A DNA stretch of 64,000 bases from Actomonas aquatica (GTDB taxonomy: Bacteria; Verrucomicrobiota; Verrucomicrobiia; Opitutales; Opitutaceae). Both the position numbers and the translations under genes were made by a program. This document shows, piece by piece, positions 18,607-26,210 of the stretch. Location of the stretch: NCBI RefSeq assembly GCF_019679435.2, contig NZ_CP139781.1, positions 5,886,001 through 5,950,000 on the forward strand, written 5' to 3'. Numbering within the stretch: position 1 is the stretch's first letter; the number at the start of each line of letters is the position of its first letter. The notes under the pieces are model-generated. The model was not told the DNA's origin. It did no database searches and saw nothing but the letters and a program-made list of their open reading frames with translations.

Positions 18607-18834
18607 TCAGAGCTGATAACCCGGGGGCTTCAGCAAGGTGTCGGCGCGGCCGACGATATCGGGCACGTAGACATCGTCCTTCCAGCGTTCGGCGCTCACA
18701 TCCTCCAGGGCGACGGAGATGGCGTCGGGCTCGTTGCCGAAGATCTCGCTCACACTGCGGGTGATCGCATCGGCGATCTGTTGCTTTTGCGCCGCGGTTT
18801 TACCGGGCAGGGCTTTGATGATGACGTGTGGCAT
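18607..18834 (-). CDS. 4-oxalocrotonate tautomerase family protein
   Basis: This 75-residue protein has the catalytic Pro directly after the initiator Met (MPHVIIKALPGKTAAQKQQIADAITRSVSEIFG). The VALEDVSAERWKDDVYVPDI segment is typical of the tautomerase superfamily (YdcE/PptA-like). Members use Pro1 as a general base for keto-enol tautomerisation. It follows the MFS gene by 21 bases in an operon with cupin and DUF2255 genes, a set often linked to small organic compounds. The substrate is unknown. Confidence 0.87.
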   Translation of the reverse strand: MPHVIIKALPGKTAAQKQQIADAITRSVSEIFGNEPDAISVALEDVSAERWKDDVYVPDIVGRADTLLKPPGYQL

Positions 18835-18855
18835 GGTTTGGAAAGGGCAGGGCGG

Positions 18856-20277
18856 TCAGGCGGTTTGGGCGGTTTGGGCGTCAGTGGTCGCGAGGTCGCG
18901 GCTGCGGGCGAAGAACACGATGGCGATGCCGATCACGGTGAAGGCGACGGAAACGAGGATGGCCTGGCGCCAGCCGCTGAAGAGGCCGCTGGCACCGTGC
19001 ACCTCGGCGCCGTGGGCGATGAGCACGGCGGCGATGGTGATGCCGATGGCCGAGCCCAGGTAGCGGGCGGTGTTGTTGGCGGCGCTGCCCATGGCGGTGC
19101 GATCCTGCGGCACGGTTTGCACGGCTTGGTGACCGAGTGCGGCGTTGAGGAATCCGTTGGAGATGCCGGCCATGAGCAGGCCGGGCAGGGCGAGCAAGAC
19201 GCCGCCGGAAGGCACGACCAACCAGAGCAGCACCTGGCCGACACCACAGCCGAACATGCTCCAGAGCAGTAAGGCGCGCGGCGAAAGGCCGCTGTGCAGG
19301 CGGTTGGCGGCGAGGGCCGTGATCACCGTCATGGCCGACCAGGCGATGAGCACGACGGCGGCGAGCAGGGGACTGACGCCGAGCGAGCGTTCGAGCACCG
19401 TCGGCAGCAAGGTCATGATGGAGAGCACGCCGGCGCCGGAGGCGAATGCTCCGGTCGTCGCTCCCACAAAGTCGGCCCGGGTGAAGAGGGAGAGTTGCAG
19501 GATCGGGTTGCTCGTCTGCACCTCGATCCACACGAAGACGCACAGCAGGATAACGCCGGCGGCGAAGAGCCAGATCACATGCGGGCGAAAGCCGAGGCGC
19601 ATCTCGGTGAGGGCGGCGAGAAAGGCGCCCATGCCAACCATCAGCACCACGGAGCCCGCGTAGTCGACGCGCGCCGGATTTTTAATGACGGTCTCGGGCA
19701 AGCGACGGCGACCACTCAACGCGAGTGGGGTCGCCAGAATCGCCACGACGGCGTGGGAAGCCCGCCAACCGCCGAAAGACAGCAGGCCGGCGGCGATGAT
19801 GGGGCCGATCGCGACGCCGGCACCGAGGCCGGCCGCCCAGATTCCCGCGGCGCGCACCCGGGCCGGACCATGAGGATAGACCTGACCGATCAAGCCCAGT
19901 CCGCAGGCCAGTAAAGCGGACGAAGCGAGACCTTGGACCACGCGGGCCGCGACCAATACGAACGTCGACCACGCCAACGCGGCGACGATCGACGCGATCA
20001 CCAACAAGGTGACCCCGGAAAGAAAGACGCGTTTGCGCCCGAGGTTGTCTCCGAGGGCGCCAGCGCCGAGCAGACCCGCGGCGGCGCCGAGGGGCATGCC
20101 ACTGAGGATCCAAGCCTGCCCGCCGGGGCCGGAGCCGAGATCGGCCACGCTGGCGGCGAGCGTGGTGAGTGGCTGGGTGAAAACGATGAGCGCCAGCATG
20201 GTGGCGCCGGCCACCACCAGCAGCGGGGCGACCGGTGTCGCGTTGCTGGGGGCGGAGTGAGTTTGGGAATGGTGCAT
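18856..20277 (-). CDS. MFS transporter, drug/metabolite exporter type
   Basis: This 473-residue membrane protein has about 14 hydrophobic helices, as in the DHA2 group. The loop 2-3 motif is GALGDNLGRKRVFLSG, which is the MFS motif A (GxLxDxxGRRx). ARVVQGLASSALLACGLGLIG matches the antiporter-type motif with RxxQG. It lies between the DUF2255 and tautomerase genes with gaps of 24 and 21 bases. It may export a toxic or signal compound handled by the neighbouring cupin and tautomerase. The direction is inferred from family only. Confidence 0.87.
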   Translation of the reverse strand: MHHSQTHSAPSNATPVAPLLVVAGATMLALIVFTQPLTTLAASVADLGSGPGGQAWILSGMPLGAAAGLLGAGALGDNLGRKRVFLSGVTLLVIASIVAALAWSTFVLVAARVVQGLASSALLACGLGLIGQVYPHGPARVRAAGIWAAGLGAGVAIGPIIAAGLLSFGGWRASHAVVAILATPLALSGRRRLPETVIKNPARVDYAGSVVLMVGMGAFLAALTEMRLGFRPHVIWLFAAGVILLCVFVWIEVQTSNPILQLSLFTRADFVGATTGAFASGAGVLSIMTLLPTVLERSLGVSPLLAAVVLIAWSAMTVITALAANRLHSGLSPRALLLWSMFGCGVGQVLLWLVVPSGGVLLALPGLLMAGISNGFLNAALGHQAVQTVPQDRTAMGSAANNTARYLGSAIGITIAAVLIAHGAEVHGASGLFSGWRQAILVSVAFTVIGIAIVFFARSRDLATTDAQTAQTA

Positions 20278-20301
20278 CGAGAAGTTGGATACGTCGCGGC
20301 T

Positions 20302-20679
20302 TCAGGCGCGCGGCGTGACGCGCATGGTGGCGGCGCGGGTGCGCTCGCTCACCATCGGCGCGAGGTAGTTGCTATCGGCGTATTTGGCGCGGTAGGCGTC
20401 ATCGATCCGGTCGTTGAGCGCCGGATCCGGGATGGGCTCGAAAGCAACGTCCTTGATCAAACCGGCGGCGTGAATGCGGCCGGCTTTTTGCGAGAGGGCG
20501 GACTGATACCAACGGGAACCCCGACCGGAGTAGGCGCGCACGTAGAGTTGGTCGTCGACGACGACGGACCAAATCCACGTCGGGGTGCCGGCGGTTTTGC
20601 CATCCGCGCGAAAGGGCGCGATGTGCAGATCGTCGGACTCCTGGATGCGGGCGAGTTCGGTGGGATTCCAGTCGCTCAT
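20302..20679 (-). CDS. DUF2255 family protein
   Basis: This 125-residue protein has ELARIQESDDLHIAPFRADGKTAGTPTWIWSVVVDDQLYVRAYSGRGSRWYQSAL, which is the DUF2255 pattern. This is a split-barrel type fold related to flavin-binding pyridoxamine-oxidase-like proteins. The family has no assigned activity. The gene starts 2 bases after the cupin stop, so it is co-translated with it. Confidence 0.8.
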   Translation of the reverse strand: MSDWNPTELARIQESDDLHIAPFRADGKTAGTPTWIWSVVVDDQLYVRAYSGRGSRWYQSALSQKAGRIHAAGLIKDVAFEPIPDPALNDRIDDAYRAKYADSNYLAPMVSERTRAATMRVTPRA

Positions 20680-20681
20680 GA

Positions 20682-21077
20682 TCAGGCCTCGTATTGGGCG
20701 TCCGACACCTTCTCGAGCCAGTCGACGGCCTTGCCGTCCAAGGCTTCCTGAATGGCGATGTGGGTCATGGCCTTGTCGGGGGAGGCGCCGTGCCAGTGCT
20801 TTTCTTCCGGCGGGAACCAGACGATGTCGCCGGGGCCGATGCTCTCGATGGGGCCGCCCTCGCGTTGGACGCGGCCGCTGCCGGAGACGACGATGAGGGT
20901 TTGGCCGAGCGGGTGGGTATGCCAGGCGGTGCGGGCTTTCGGCTCAAAGGTCACGACCGAGGCGCCGGTGCGGGCCGGCGGCTCGGTATTGTAGAGCGAG
21001 TCGATGCGGACGGTGCCGGAGAACCAGTCGGCGGGACCCGGGATGGAGGGCATGGAAGCGTTGCGGATGATTTTCAT
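20682..21077 (-). CDS. Small cupin domain protein
   Basis: This 131-residue single-domain cupin has metal ligands visible in [25 protein letters not shown] (His, His, Gln) and the second motif ending [11 protein letters not shown]. The start at 21077 is chosen because AAGGA lies 6-7 bases upstream; the longer frame to 21203 has no such site and overlaps repeat-rich DNA. The HTHPxGQ type resembles cupins annotated as hydroxynitrile lyase-like or carboxymuconolactone-related, so an exact reaction cannot be given. It is the first gene of the operon with DUF2255, MFS and tautomerase. Confidence 0.85.
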   Translation of the reverse strand: MKIIRNASMPSIPGPADWFSGTVRIDSLYNTEPPARTGASVVTFEPKARTAWHTHPLGQTLIVVSGSGRVQREGGPIESIGPGDIVWFPPEEKHWHGASPDKAMTHIAIQEALDGKAVDWLEKVSDAQYEA

Positions 21078-21246
21078 AATGAGTCCTTGGTATTGAGGAC
21101 CCGGCGGGGAGGCTCGGTGGGAAAAAAGGTTGAGCACTCGTCGGGTGTGATGCCGCCATTCTAATCCCGTTCTGCTCCCGCGTCTTACAGCCTCTTGCGC
21201 CACCTATCCCAACCTTGCGCCAAAGCTCAAAGCGGCGGCTTCCAAG

Positions 21247-21327
21247 CGCGGGGCAGGGCAGCGGACACGAAAAAACCCTCCGGCGGACCGAAGGGTTTTT
21301 CGAAAATGGCTGCCCGGGCTGGGGTCG
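21247..21327 (-). repeat. Duplicated tRNA-Asn 3' end plus terminator (copy A)
   Basis: These 81 bases repeat 21672-21752 with two mismatches. The repeat contains the last 19 bases of tRNA-Asn (21309-21327) and the rho-independent hairpin (21269-21302). The 5' part of the tRNA is absent here, so it is a non-functional remnant. Confidence 0.9.
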
Positions 21328-21331
21328 GCAA

Positions 21332-21602
21332 GGGCGTGTCTGGGAAAGCCGAGGAGCCAGCGTGAGTGGTAAAAGGGGCTCGCGCCAGGCGGCCGCGACG
21401 GAGGTGGCCCAGAGGGCCATGCCGTCGCGGGCAACGCCGCGCCAGCCCCTTTTACCGCTCACCCTTTGGGCTGGGACGGAGACAGCGGAGGCCGGCGTTG
21501 TCGCCGAGGGACAGTGCCCACGGGCACAGTTCCCTCGGCTCCGCCTTGCCCTCCACGGGCTGCGCTACCAGCGATGGCTCCTCGGCTTTCCCAGACACGC
21601 CC
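21332..21602. mobile_element. 271-bp element with perfect 28-bp terminal inverted repeats (MITE-like)
   Basis: The left end starts GGGCGTGTCTGGGAAAGCCG and continues GAGGAGCCA; the right end (21575-21602) is its exact reverse complement. Inside are nested palindromes: GGTAAAAGGGGCT paired with AGCCCCTTTTACC, CCGCGACGG with CCGTCGCGG, and GCCGAGGGA with TCCCTCGGC. No coding frame looks real. It sits between the two copies of the tRNA-Asn 3' end. A related half-end is at 12555. Confidence 0.8.
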
Positions 21603-21671
21603 GAGCGCCGCAGGCGGTGGTTTGACACCCGCGACCCGGCGTCAGTCGGAACGTCGCGACGTTCGACCCTT

Positions 21672-21806
<135 letters not shown>

Positions 21807-21985
21807 AAAAGGAGGGCTGAAAAACAGGTCGGGCGGACGCGTTGTCAACGCTCCTTTTGAATCCAAGCGCGGAATTTTTTCATGCGCCAAAGATTTGGTT
21901 GCTTTCAGAGGGGCGATTCTATGCTCTCGCCCTCTTTTCACCTACGCCTGCCCTCAATTCCGGGGTGACAGGGGGAATGAAAGTT

Positions 21986-22612
21986 ATGTCCACATCCACT
22001 GAACTCAAAGTAATCCTCCGCGAACAGACCGGCCGCTCGGCCTCCCGTCGTTTGCGCAAATCCAACCAGATCCCCGCGATTCTCTACGGCAAGGGCACCG
22101 AGCCCAAGGCACTGTCCGTTGATATCCCGGAGTTCACCAAGCTGCTCAAGTCGATCGCCGGTCGTAAGACGATCATCGAGCTCAAGAGCGAAGGCGCCGA
22201 CAAGCCGGCCCTGTCCTTCCTCCAAGAGGTGCAGCGCGACCCGATCACGGATCGTTTCCTCCACGCCGACTTCCAGGAGATTCATCCGGAAGAGAAGTTC
22301 GAGGTCGAAGTGCCGGTTGTCATCAAGGGCGACGCCTACGGCGTGAAGACCCAGGGCGGCATCCTCGAGATCGCGACCCACACCGTGCGTGTGCGCTGTC
22401 TCGCCAAGGACCTGCCGGGCGCCATCGAGGTCGATGTCACCGAGCTCAAGACCGACGAAACGGTCAAGGTTGGCGCGCTGCCGGCCCTCGAGGGCGTGGA
22501 ATACCGCGATCCCGTCGGTCAGGCCGTGGTGGCCTGCTTGGCTGGTGAGGCGCCGGAAGAAACTCCTGCTGACGCTGCTGCTGCCGCTGCGGCCGCCAAG
22601 AAGAAGAAATAA
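21986..22612 (+). CDS. rplY: 50S ribosomal protein L25/general stress protein Ctc
   Basis: This 208-residue two-domain bL25 protein binds 5S rRNA. The start is ATG 21986, with GGGGGA about 9 bases upstream; an ATG at 21977 touches that site and is too close. The N-terminal RNA-binding domain shows LKVILREQTGRSASRRLRKSNQIPAILYGKG, and the C-terminal TL5/Ctc domain shows the VEVPVVIKGDAYGVKTQGGILE segment. The tail is an Ala run ending in four Lys. It is followed by pth, a common pairing. Confidence 0.93.
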   Translation: MSTSTELKVILREQTGRSASRRLRKSNQIPAILYGKGTEPKALSVDIPEFTKLLKSIAGRKTIIELKSEGADKPALSFLQEVQRDPITDRFLHADFQEIHPEEKFEVEVPVVIKGDAYGVKTQGGILEIATHTVRVRCLAKDLPGAIEVDVTELKTDETVKVGALPALEGVEYRDPVGQAVVACLAGEAPEETPADAAAAAAAAKKKK

Positions 22613-22670
22613 TCTTTCCCGCGGCGTTCGCGCCGCGTAACGCGGCTCCGCTCCGCGTGTTCTTTGCATC

Positions 22671-23270
22671 ATGTCCATCACGCTCGTGCTCGGTCTGGGA
22701 AATCCCGGCCGAGACTACGCGGAAACCCGTCACAACATCGGTTGGATCGTGCTCGACGAGCTCGCCCGACGCGAGGGACTGACGTGGAAGCACCAAGCGG
22801 CCTTTCAGGCTGACGTCGCCCGTTGGAATCACCCCTCCGGTCGTCCGGTGCTGCTGGCCAAGCCGCTGACGTTTATGAACGACAGCGGCCGAGCCGCCCG
22901 TGCAGTGGCGAGCTACTACAAACTCTCCAACTCGGCGATCGCGGCCGTCTACGACGATCTCAATATCGATCTGGGTTTGGTGAAGGTGTCGGACCGCGGC
23001 AGCGCGGGCGGGCACAACGGCGTCTCCGACTTACTCGAAAAACTGGGCCAAGGGTTTATCCGTTACCGCCTGGGCATCGGGCCGAAGTCACCGCCGCAGA
23101 TGGACCTGAAGGACTTCGTCCTGGGCAAATTCACGCCGGATCAGCGCCACCTCCTCGACCAATCCCTTTCAAAATACCTGTCCGGTCTCGACCTGCTGCT
23201 CACCAGTGGGCCGGAACGGGCGATGAACCTTCTAAATCGTAGAGTCCAAAATGAACCCGAACAAACGTAA
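22671..23270 (+). CDS. pth: Peptidyl-tRNA hydrolase
   Basis: This 199-residue enzyme frees tRNA from dropped-off peptidyl-tRNA. Signature residues are VLGLGNPGRDYAETRHNIGW with the catalytic His, KPLTFMNDSGRA, YDDLNIDLG, and the GSAGGHNGVSDLLEKLG loop. The last 20 bases overlap the rpsF start, which implies coupled translation in the rplY-pth-rpsF-ssb-rplI cluster. Confidence 0.95.
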   Translation: MSITLVLGLGNPGRDYAETRHNIGWIVLDELARREGLTWKHQAAFQADVARWNHPSGRPVLLAKPLTFMNDSGRAARAVASYYKLSNSAIAAVYDDLNIDLGLVKVSDRGSAGGHNGVSDLLEKLGQGFIRYRLGIGPKSPPQMDLKDFVLGKFTPDQRHLLDQSLSKYLSGLDLLLTSGPERAMNLLNRRVQNEPEQT

Positions 23271-23547
23271 CTACCGCGCCACCTTCATCCTCGATACCCG
23301 CGGCGTCGAAGAAACCGTCGATCAGATCATCGAGAACGTGAAGAGTGAGATCTCCGTCGTCGAAGGCGAGGTCAGCGCGGTTGAGAACCTCGGCCAGCGC
23401 GACTTCGCTCGCGTGACCGATCCCAAGCGCCCGACCGGCGTGTATGTCCAGGTTGACTTCAGTGCCCCCGGCACGGCCCCGGCCGCGCTCAAGGAGCGTC
23501 TGCGCCTCAACCGCGTCGTTTACCGCACCTACATCGAGACCCTTTAA
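23251..23547 (+). CDS. rpsF: 30S ribosomal protein S6
   Basis: This 98-residue bS6 protein has MNPNKRNYRATFILDTRGVEETVDQIIENVKSEI at the start and the RDFARVTDPKRPTGVYVQVDFSAPG beta region. It binds 16S rRNA with S18. The start lies within the pth 3' end. The cluster then continues with ssb and rplI, the usual neighbours, but no S18 gene is present between them. Confidence 0.92.
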   Translation: MNPNKRNYRATFILDTRGVEETVDQIIENVKSEISVVEGEVSAVENLGQRDFARVTDPKRPTGVYVQVDFSAPGTAPAALKERLRLNRVVYRTYIETL

Positions 23548-23575
23548 GCGCGTCGTTCGTCGCGCCAATCGCCCC

Positions 23576-24049
23576 ATGGCCAATCTCAATCGCGTTCTCC
23601 TCATCGGCAACCTCACTCGGGATCCCGAGCTGCGGGTCACCCCGAAGGGCAACTCCATCTGCCAGTTTGGTCTGGCGGTGAATCGCTCCTTCAAGGATGG
23701 CTCCGGCCAGACCCGCGAGGAAACGACCTTCATTGATGTGGAGGCTTGGGGCCGACAGGGCGAAACCATCTCCAAATACTGCACCAAGGGACGAGCGCTC
23801 TTCGTTGAGGGCCGTCTCCGCTTTGACCAGTGGGAAGACAAAAACACGGGTCAAAAACGCAGCCGTCTGTCGGTTGTGCTGGAAAATTTCCAGTTCATCG
23901 GTGGGCGCGGGGATGGCGACAATGAGGGTGGTGGCAGCAGCGGTGGTGGCGGCAATTACAGCCCGTCCCCCGAGCGCAATTCGCCGCCCCCGCGGGCTCC
24001 GCGCCCGGCCCCGGCCGACGACAACCTCGATGAAGACGTGCCATTTTAA
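23576..24049 (+). CDS. ssb: Single-stranded DNA-binding protein
   Basis: This 157-residue SSB starts at ATG 23576 with MANLNRVLLIGNLTRDPELRVTPKGNSICQFGLAVNR. The OB-fold continues through TFIDVEAWGRQGETISKYCTKGRALFVEGRLRFDQWED, and a Gly/Ser/Pro-rich linker leads to the acidic tip DNLDEDVPF. That tip is the usual partner-binding site for replication proteins. The upstream extension to 23444 overlaps rpsF and is not real. Confidence 0.96.
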   Translation: MANLNRVLLIGNLTRDPELRVTPKGNSICQFGLAVNRSFKDGSGQTREETTFIDVEAWGRQGETISKYCTKGRALFVEGRLRFDQWEDKNTGQKRSRLSVVLENFQFIGGRGDGDNEGGGSSGGGGNYSPSPERNSPPPRAPRPAPADDNLDEDVPF

Positions 24050-24102
24050 ACTGCGCGTCGCTCCCTTCCAAAAAACAAACAAACACCTAATCCATTCCTC
24101 CC

Positions 24103-24603
24103 ATGGCCAATACTGAAGTTCTCCTCCTCAAACCCGTCGAAGGCCTCGGCGGCGAGGGTGACCAAGTCAAAGTTCGCGCCGGCTACGCCCGCAACTACCT
24201 CCTCCCCCAAGGCTACGCCACGCCGATGACCCTCGCCAACCGCAAGCGCGTCGAAGCGCTGCGCAAGCGTCGGGCCGAGCGCGAGGCAGCTGAGCTCAAC
24301 GGTGCGCAGGAACTCGCCAAGCACCTCGAGAAGCTCTCCATCGCCTTCGCCGTGCAAACGGGCGAGGGTGGCAAGATGTTCGGCGCCATCACCGCGGCCG
24401 ACCTGCACGAGAAGATCACCGAGGCCGGCGTCGAGATCGATCGCAAGAAGATCCACCTCTACACCCCGGTCAAGAGCCTCGGCAACCACTCCACCAAGAT
24501 CAAGTTGCACGCCGATGTGAGCGTCGAGCTGTCGTTCGACGTCGTGTCGGAGAACCCGATCGAAGAGACCACCGACGAAGAGGCCGCCAAGGCCGATGCG
24601 TAA
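24103..24603 (+). CDS. rplI: 50S ribosomal protein L9
   Basis: This 166-residue bL9 protein has the signature VLLLKPVEGLGGEGDQVKVRAGYARNYLLPQGYA followed by a long connecting helix rich in Arg/Glu. The C-terminal domain GKMFGAITAADLHEKI is intact. The short acidic tail (ETTDEEAAKADA) is an extension. It is the last ribosomal gene before dnaB. Confidence 0.95.
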   Translation: MANTEVLLLKPVEGLGGEGDQVKVRAGYARNYLLPQGYATPMTLANRKRVEALRKRRAEREAAELNGAQELAKHLEKLSIAFAVQTGEGGKMFGAITAADLHEKITEAGVEIDRKKIHLYTPVKSLGNHSTKIKLHADVSVELSFDVVSENPIEETTDEEAAKADA

Positions 24604-24625
24604 TCGTTTCTGATTGTTTTACCGG

Positions 24626-24665
24626 CCGCCGCCCGCTTGCCCAGCTGGCGGCGGTTGTCGTTTTA
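24626..24665 (+). terminator. Possible terminator after rplI
   Basis: An 8-bp GC stem (CCGCCGCC/GGCGGCGG) with a 13-base loop is followed by a T-rich stretch (TTGTCGTTTT). The T-run is interrupted, so termination may be partial. Confidence 0.5.
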
Positions 24666-24773
24666 GGGCCCGTTCGTCCCGCTTGAGCGGGGCTTTGTGG
24701 ACAAGCCCAACAACTTTTCCATTCCGCCTGTTGCCTTGTCCGCGACAGGTCGTTGCCATCTCCGTTTTCCCCT

Positions 24774-26210
24774 ATGGAATCTGCTCCCTACGAATCCCGT
24801 TCCGATTTCCGTCGCCGCCGCGCTCCCGGTCGTGGAGGTGATGATAGAGGGGGACCCGATGGGGAAATGCCGACGCTGGGGCGGCAGGCTCCGCACTCGG
24901 TGGAGGCCGAGGAGTATTTGCTATCGTGCTGTCTGCTCGATGGTTCGGATTCCATCGCCAAGTGTTTGGAGAAGAAGCTGGCGCCGGCGGCCTTCTACGT
25001 GCCGGCCAACCGCATCATCTTCGAAAAGCTGGTCGAGCTCTACCAAACCAACCCGCCGGTGGCGATTGAGGTGTTGGCGGAGGAGCTGAAGACGACCGGC
25101 CAACTCGATGAGATCGGCGGACTGCCGTATCTCATGCAGGTCAGCAGCCGCATCCCCACGACGGCGCAGACCGACTACTTTATCGAACGGGTGCGCGAAC
25201 TGCATCTGTTACGCCAGCTCATCAAGGTCGGCACCAGCACCGTCGAGCAGTGTTTTAACTTCCAAGGCGGGCTGGAGGAGTTCGTCGACAAGATCGAGCA
25301 GGACATTTTCCAAGTCACGCAGGAGCGTGTGTCCGACGGCGCGAAATCGATGAAGCAGACCGCCAAGGACGCTTGGGTCGTCATCGACAAGATGATGCAC
25401 CACAAGGGCGAGATCACCGGCGTCTCCTCGGGTTACAAGGACTTGGATGCCATGACTTACGGCTTCCAGAAGGCGGAAATGATCATTTTGGCGGCGCGTC
25501 CGTCGATGGGTAAAACCTCGCTGGCACTCAACATGGCGGAGCATGCGGCCATGCCGAAGCGAGGCACGCCGACGGGCACGCTCGTATTCTCGCTCGAAAT
25601 GAGCGCGGCTCAGCTCGGCATGCGTCTGCTCTGCTCACGCGGCCGCGTGAACATGAAGAAACTGCGTGAGGGCTTCGTGAGCCAAGGCGGCAAGGAGTAT
25701 CAGGATCTGCAGAACGCGGCCGATGAGATGTCGCGCGCGCCGATCTTCATCGATGACTCCAGCCATCTCACCATCATGGAGTTACGCGCCAAGGCCCGTC
25801 GCCTGCATGCGCGTCATCCGCTCGGGTTTATCGTCGTCGATTACCTCCAGTTGCTCAGCCCCACCGACCCCAAAACCCCGCGTGAGCAACAGGTGGCGGA
25901 AATTTCCCGCGGTCTAAAATCCTTGGCCAAGGAACTTGAGTTGCCCGTGTTGGTTCTCAGTCAGCTCAACCGTTCCGCCGAAAAGGAAAACCGCACTCCC
26001 AAACTCTCCGATTTGCGTGAATCAGGCTCCATCGAACAGGACGCTGACGTCGTGCTTATGTTGGCTCGTCCGCGCGACGCGGATGAGAAGTTCCAAGTGG
26101 CTGCAGACTCCGCCGAGTTAATCGTTGCCAAGCAACGAAACGGACCGGTAGGAGACTTGAAGCTTACGTTCCTCCGAGACATCACTCGCTTTGAAAACTA
26201 CACTACGTAA
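24774..26210 (+). CDS. dnaB: Replicative DNA helicase DnaB
   Basis: This 478-residue hexameric helicase is chosen to start at ATG 24774. Its N-terminal tail is Arg-rich, and then PHSVEAEEYLLSCCLLDGSDSI begins the N-terminal domain. Walker A is ARPSMGKTSLALNMA, Walker B is GFIVVDYLQLL, and the DnaB motif SDLRESGSIEQDADVVLML is present. The gene after the rplI cluster is dnaB in many bacteria. An ATG at 24753 is an alternative. The stop overlaps the bamA start. Confidence 0.95.
   Translation: MESAPYESRSDFRRRRAPGRGGDDRGGPDGEMPTLGRQAPHSVEAEEYLLSCCLLDGSDSIAKCLEKKLAPAAFYVPANRIIFEKLVELYQTNPPVAIEVLAEELKTTGQLDEIGGLPYLMQVSSRIPTTAQTDYFIERVRELHLLRQLIKVGTSTVEQCFNFQGGLEEFVDKIEQDIFQVTQERVSDGAKSMKQTAKDAWVVIDKMMHHKGEITGVSSGYKDLDAMTYGFQKAEMIILAARPSMGKTSLALNMAEHAAMPKRGTPTGTLVFSLEMSAAQLGMRLLCSRGRVNMKKLREGFVSQGGKEYQDLQNAADEMSRAPIFIDDSSHLTIMELRAKARRLHARHPLGFIVVDYLQLLSPTDPKTPREQQVAEISRGLKSLAKELELPVLVLSQLNRSAEKENRTPKLSDLRESGSIEQDADVVLMLARPRDADEKFQVAADSAELIVAKQRNGPVGDLKLTFLRDITRFENYTT

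Noticed and set aside
21328..21671. An integrase or transposase inside the tRNA-Asn duplication
   Set aside because: The interval is 344 bp with no recombinase motif in any frame, so the element must be non-autonomous or was mobilised by an enzyme encoded elsewhere.
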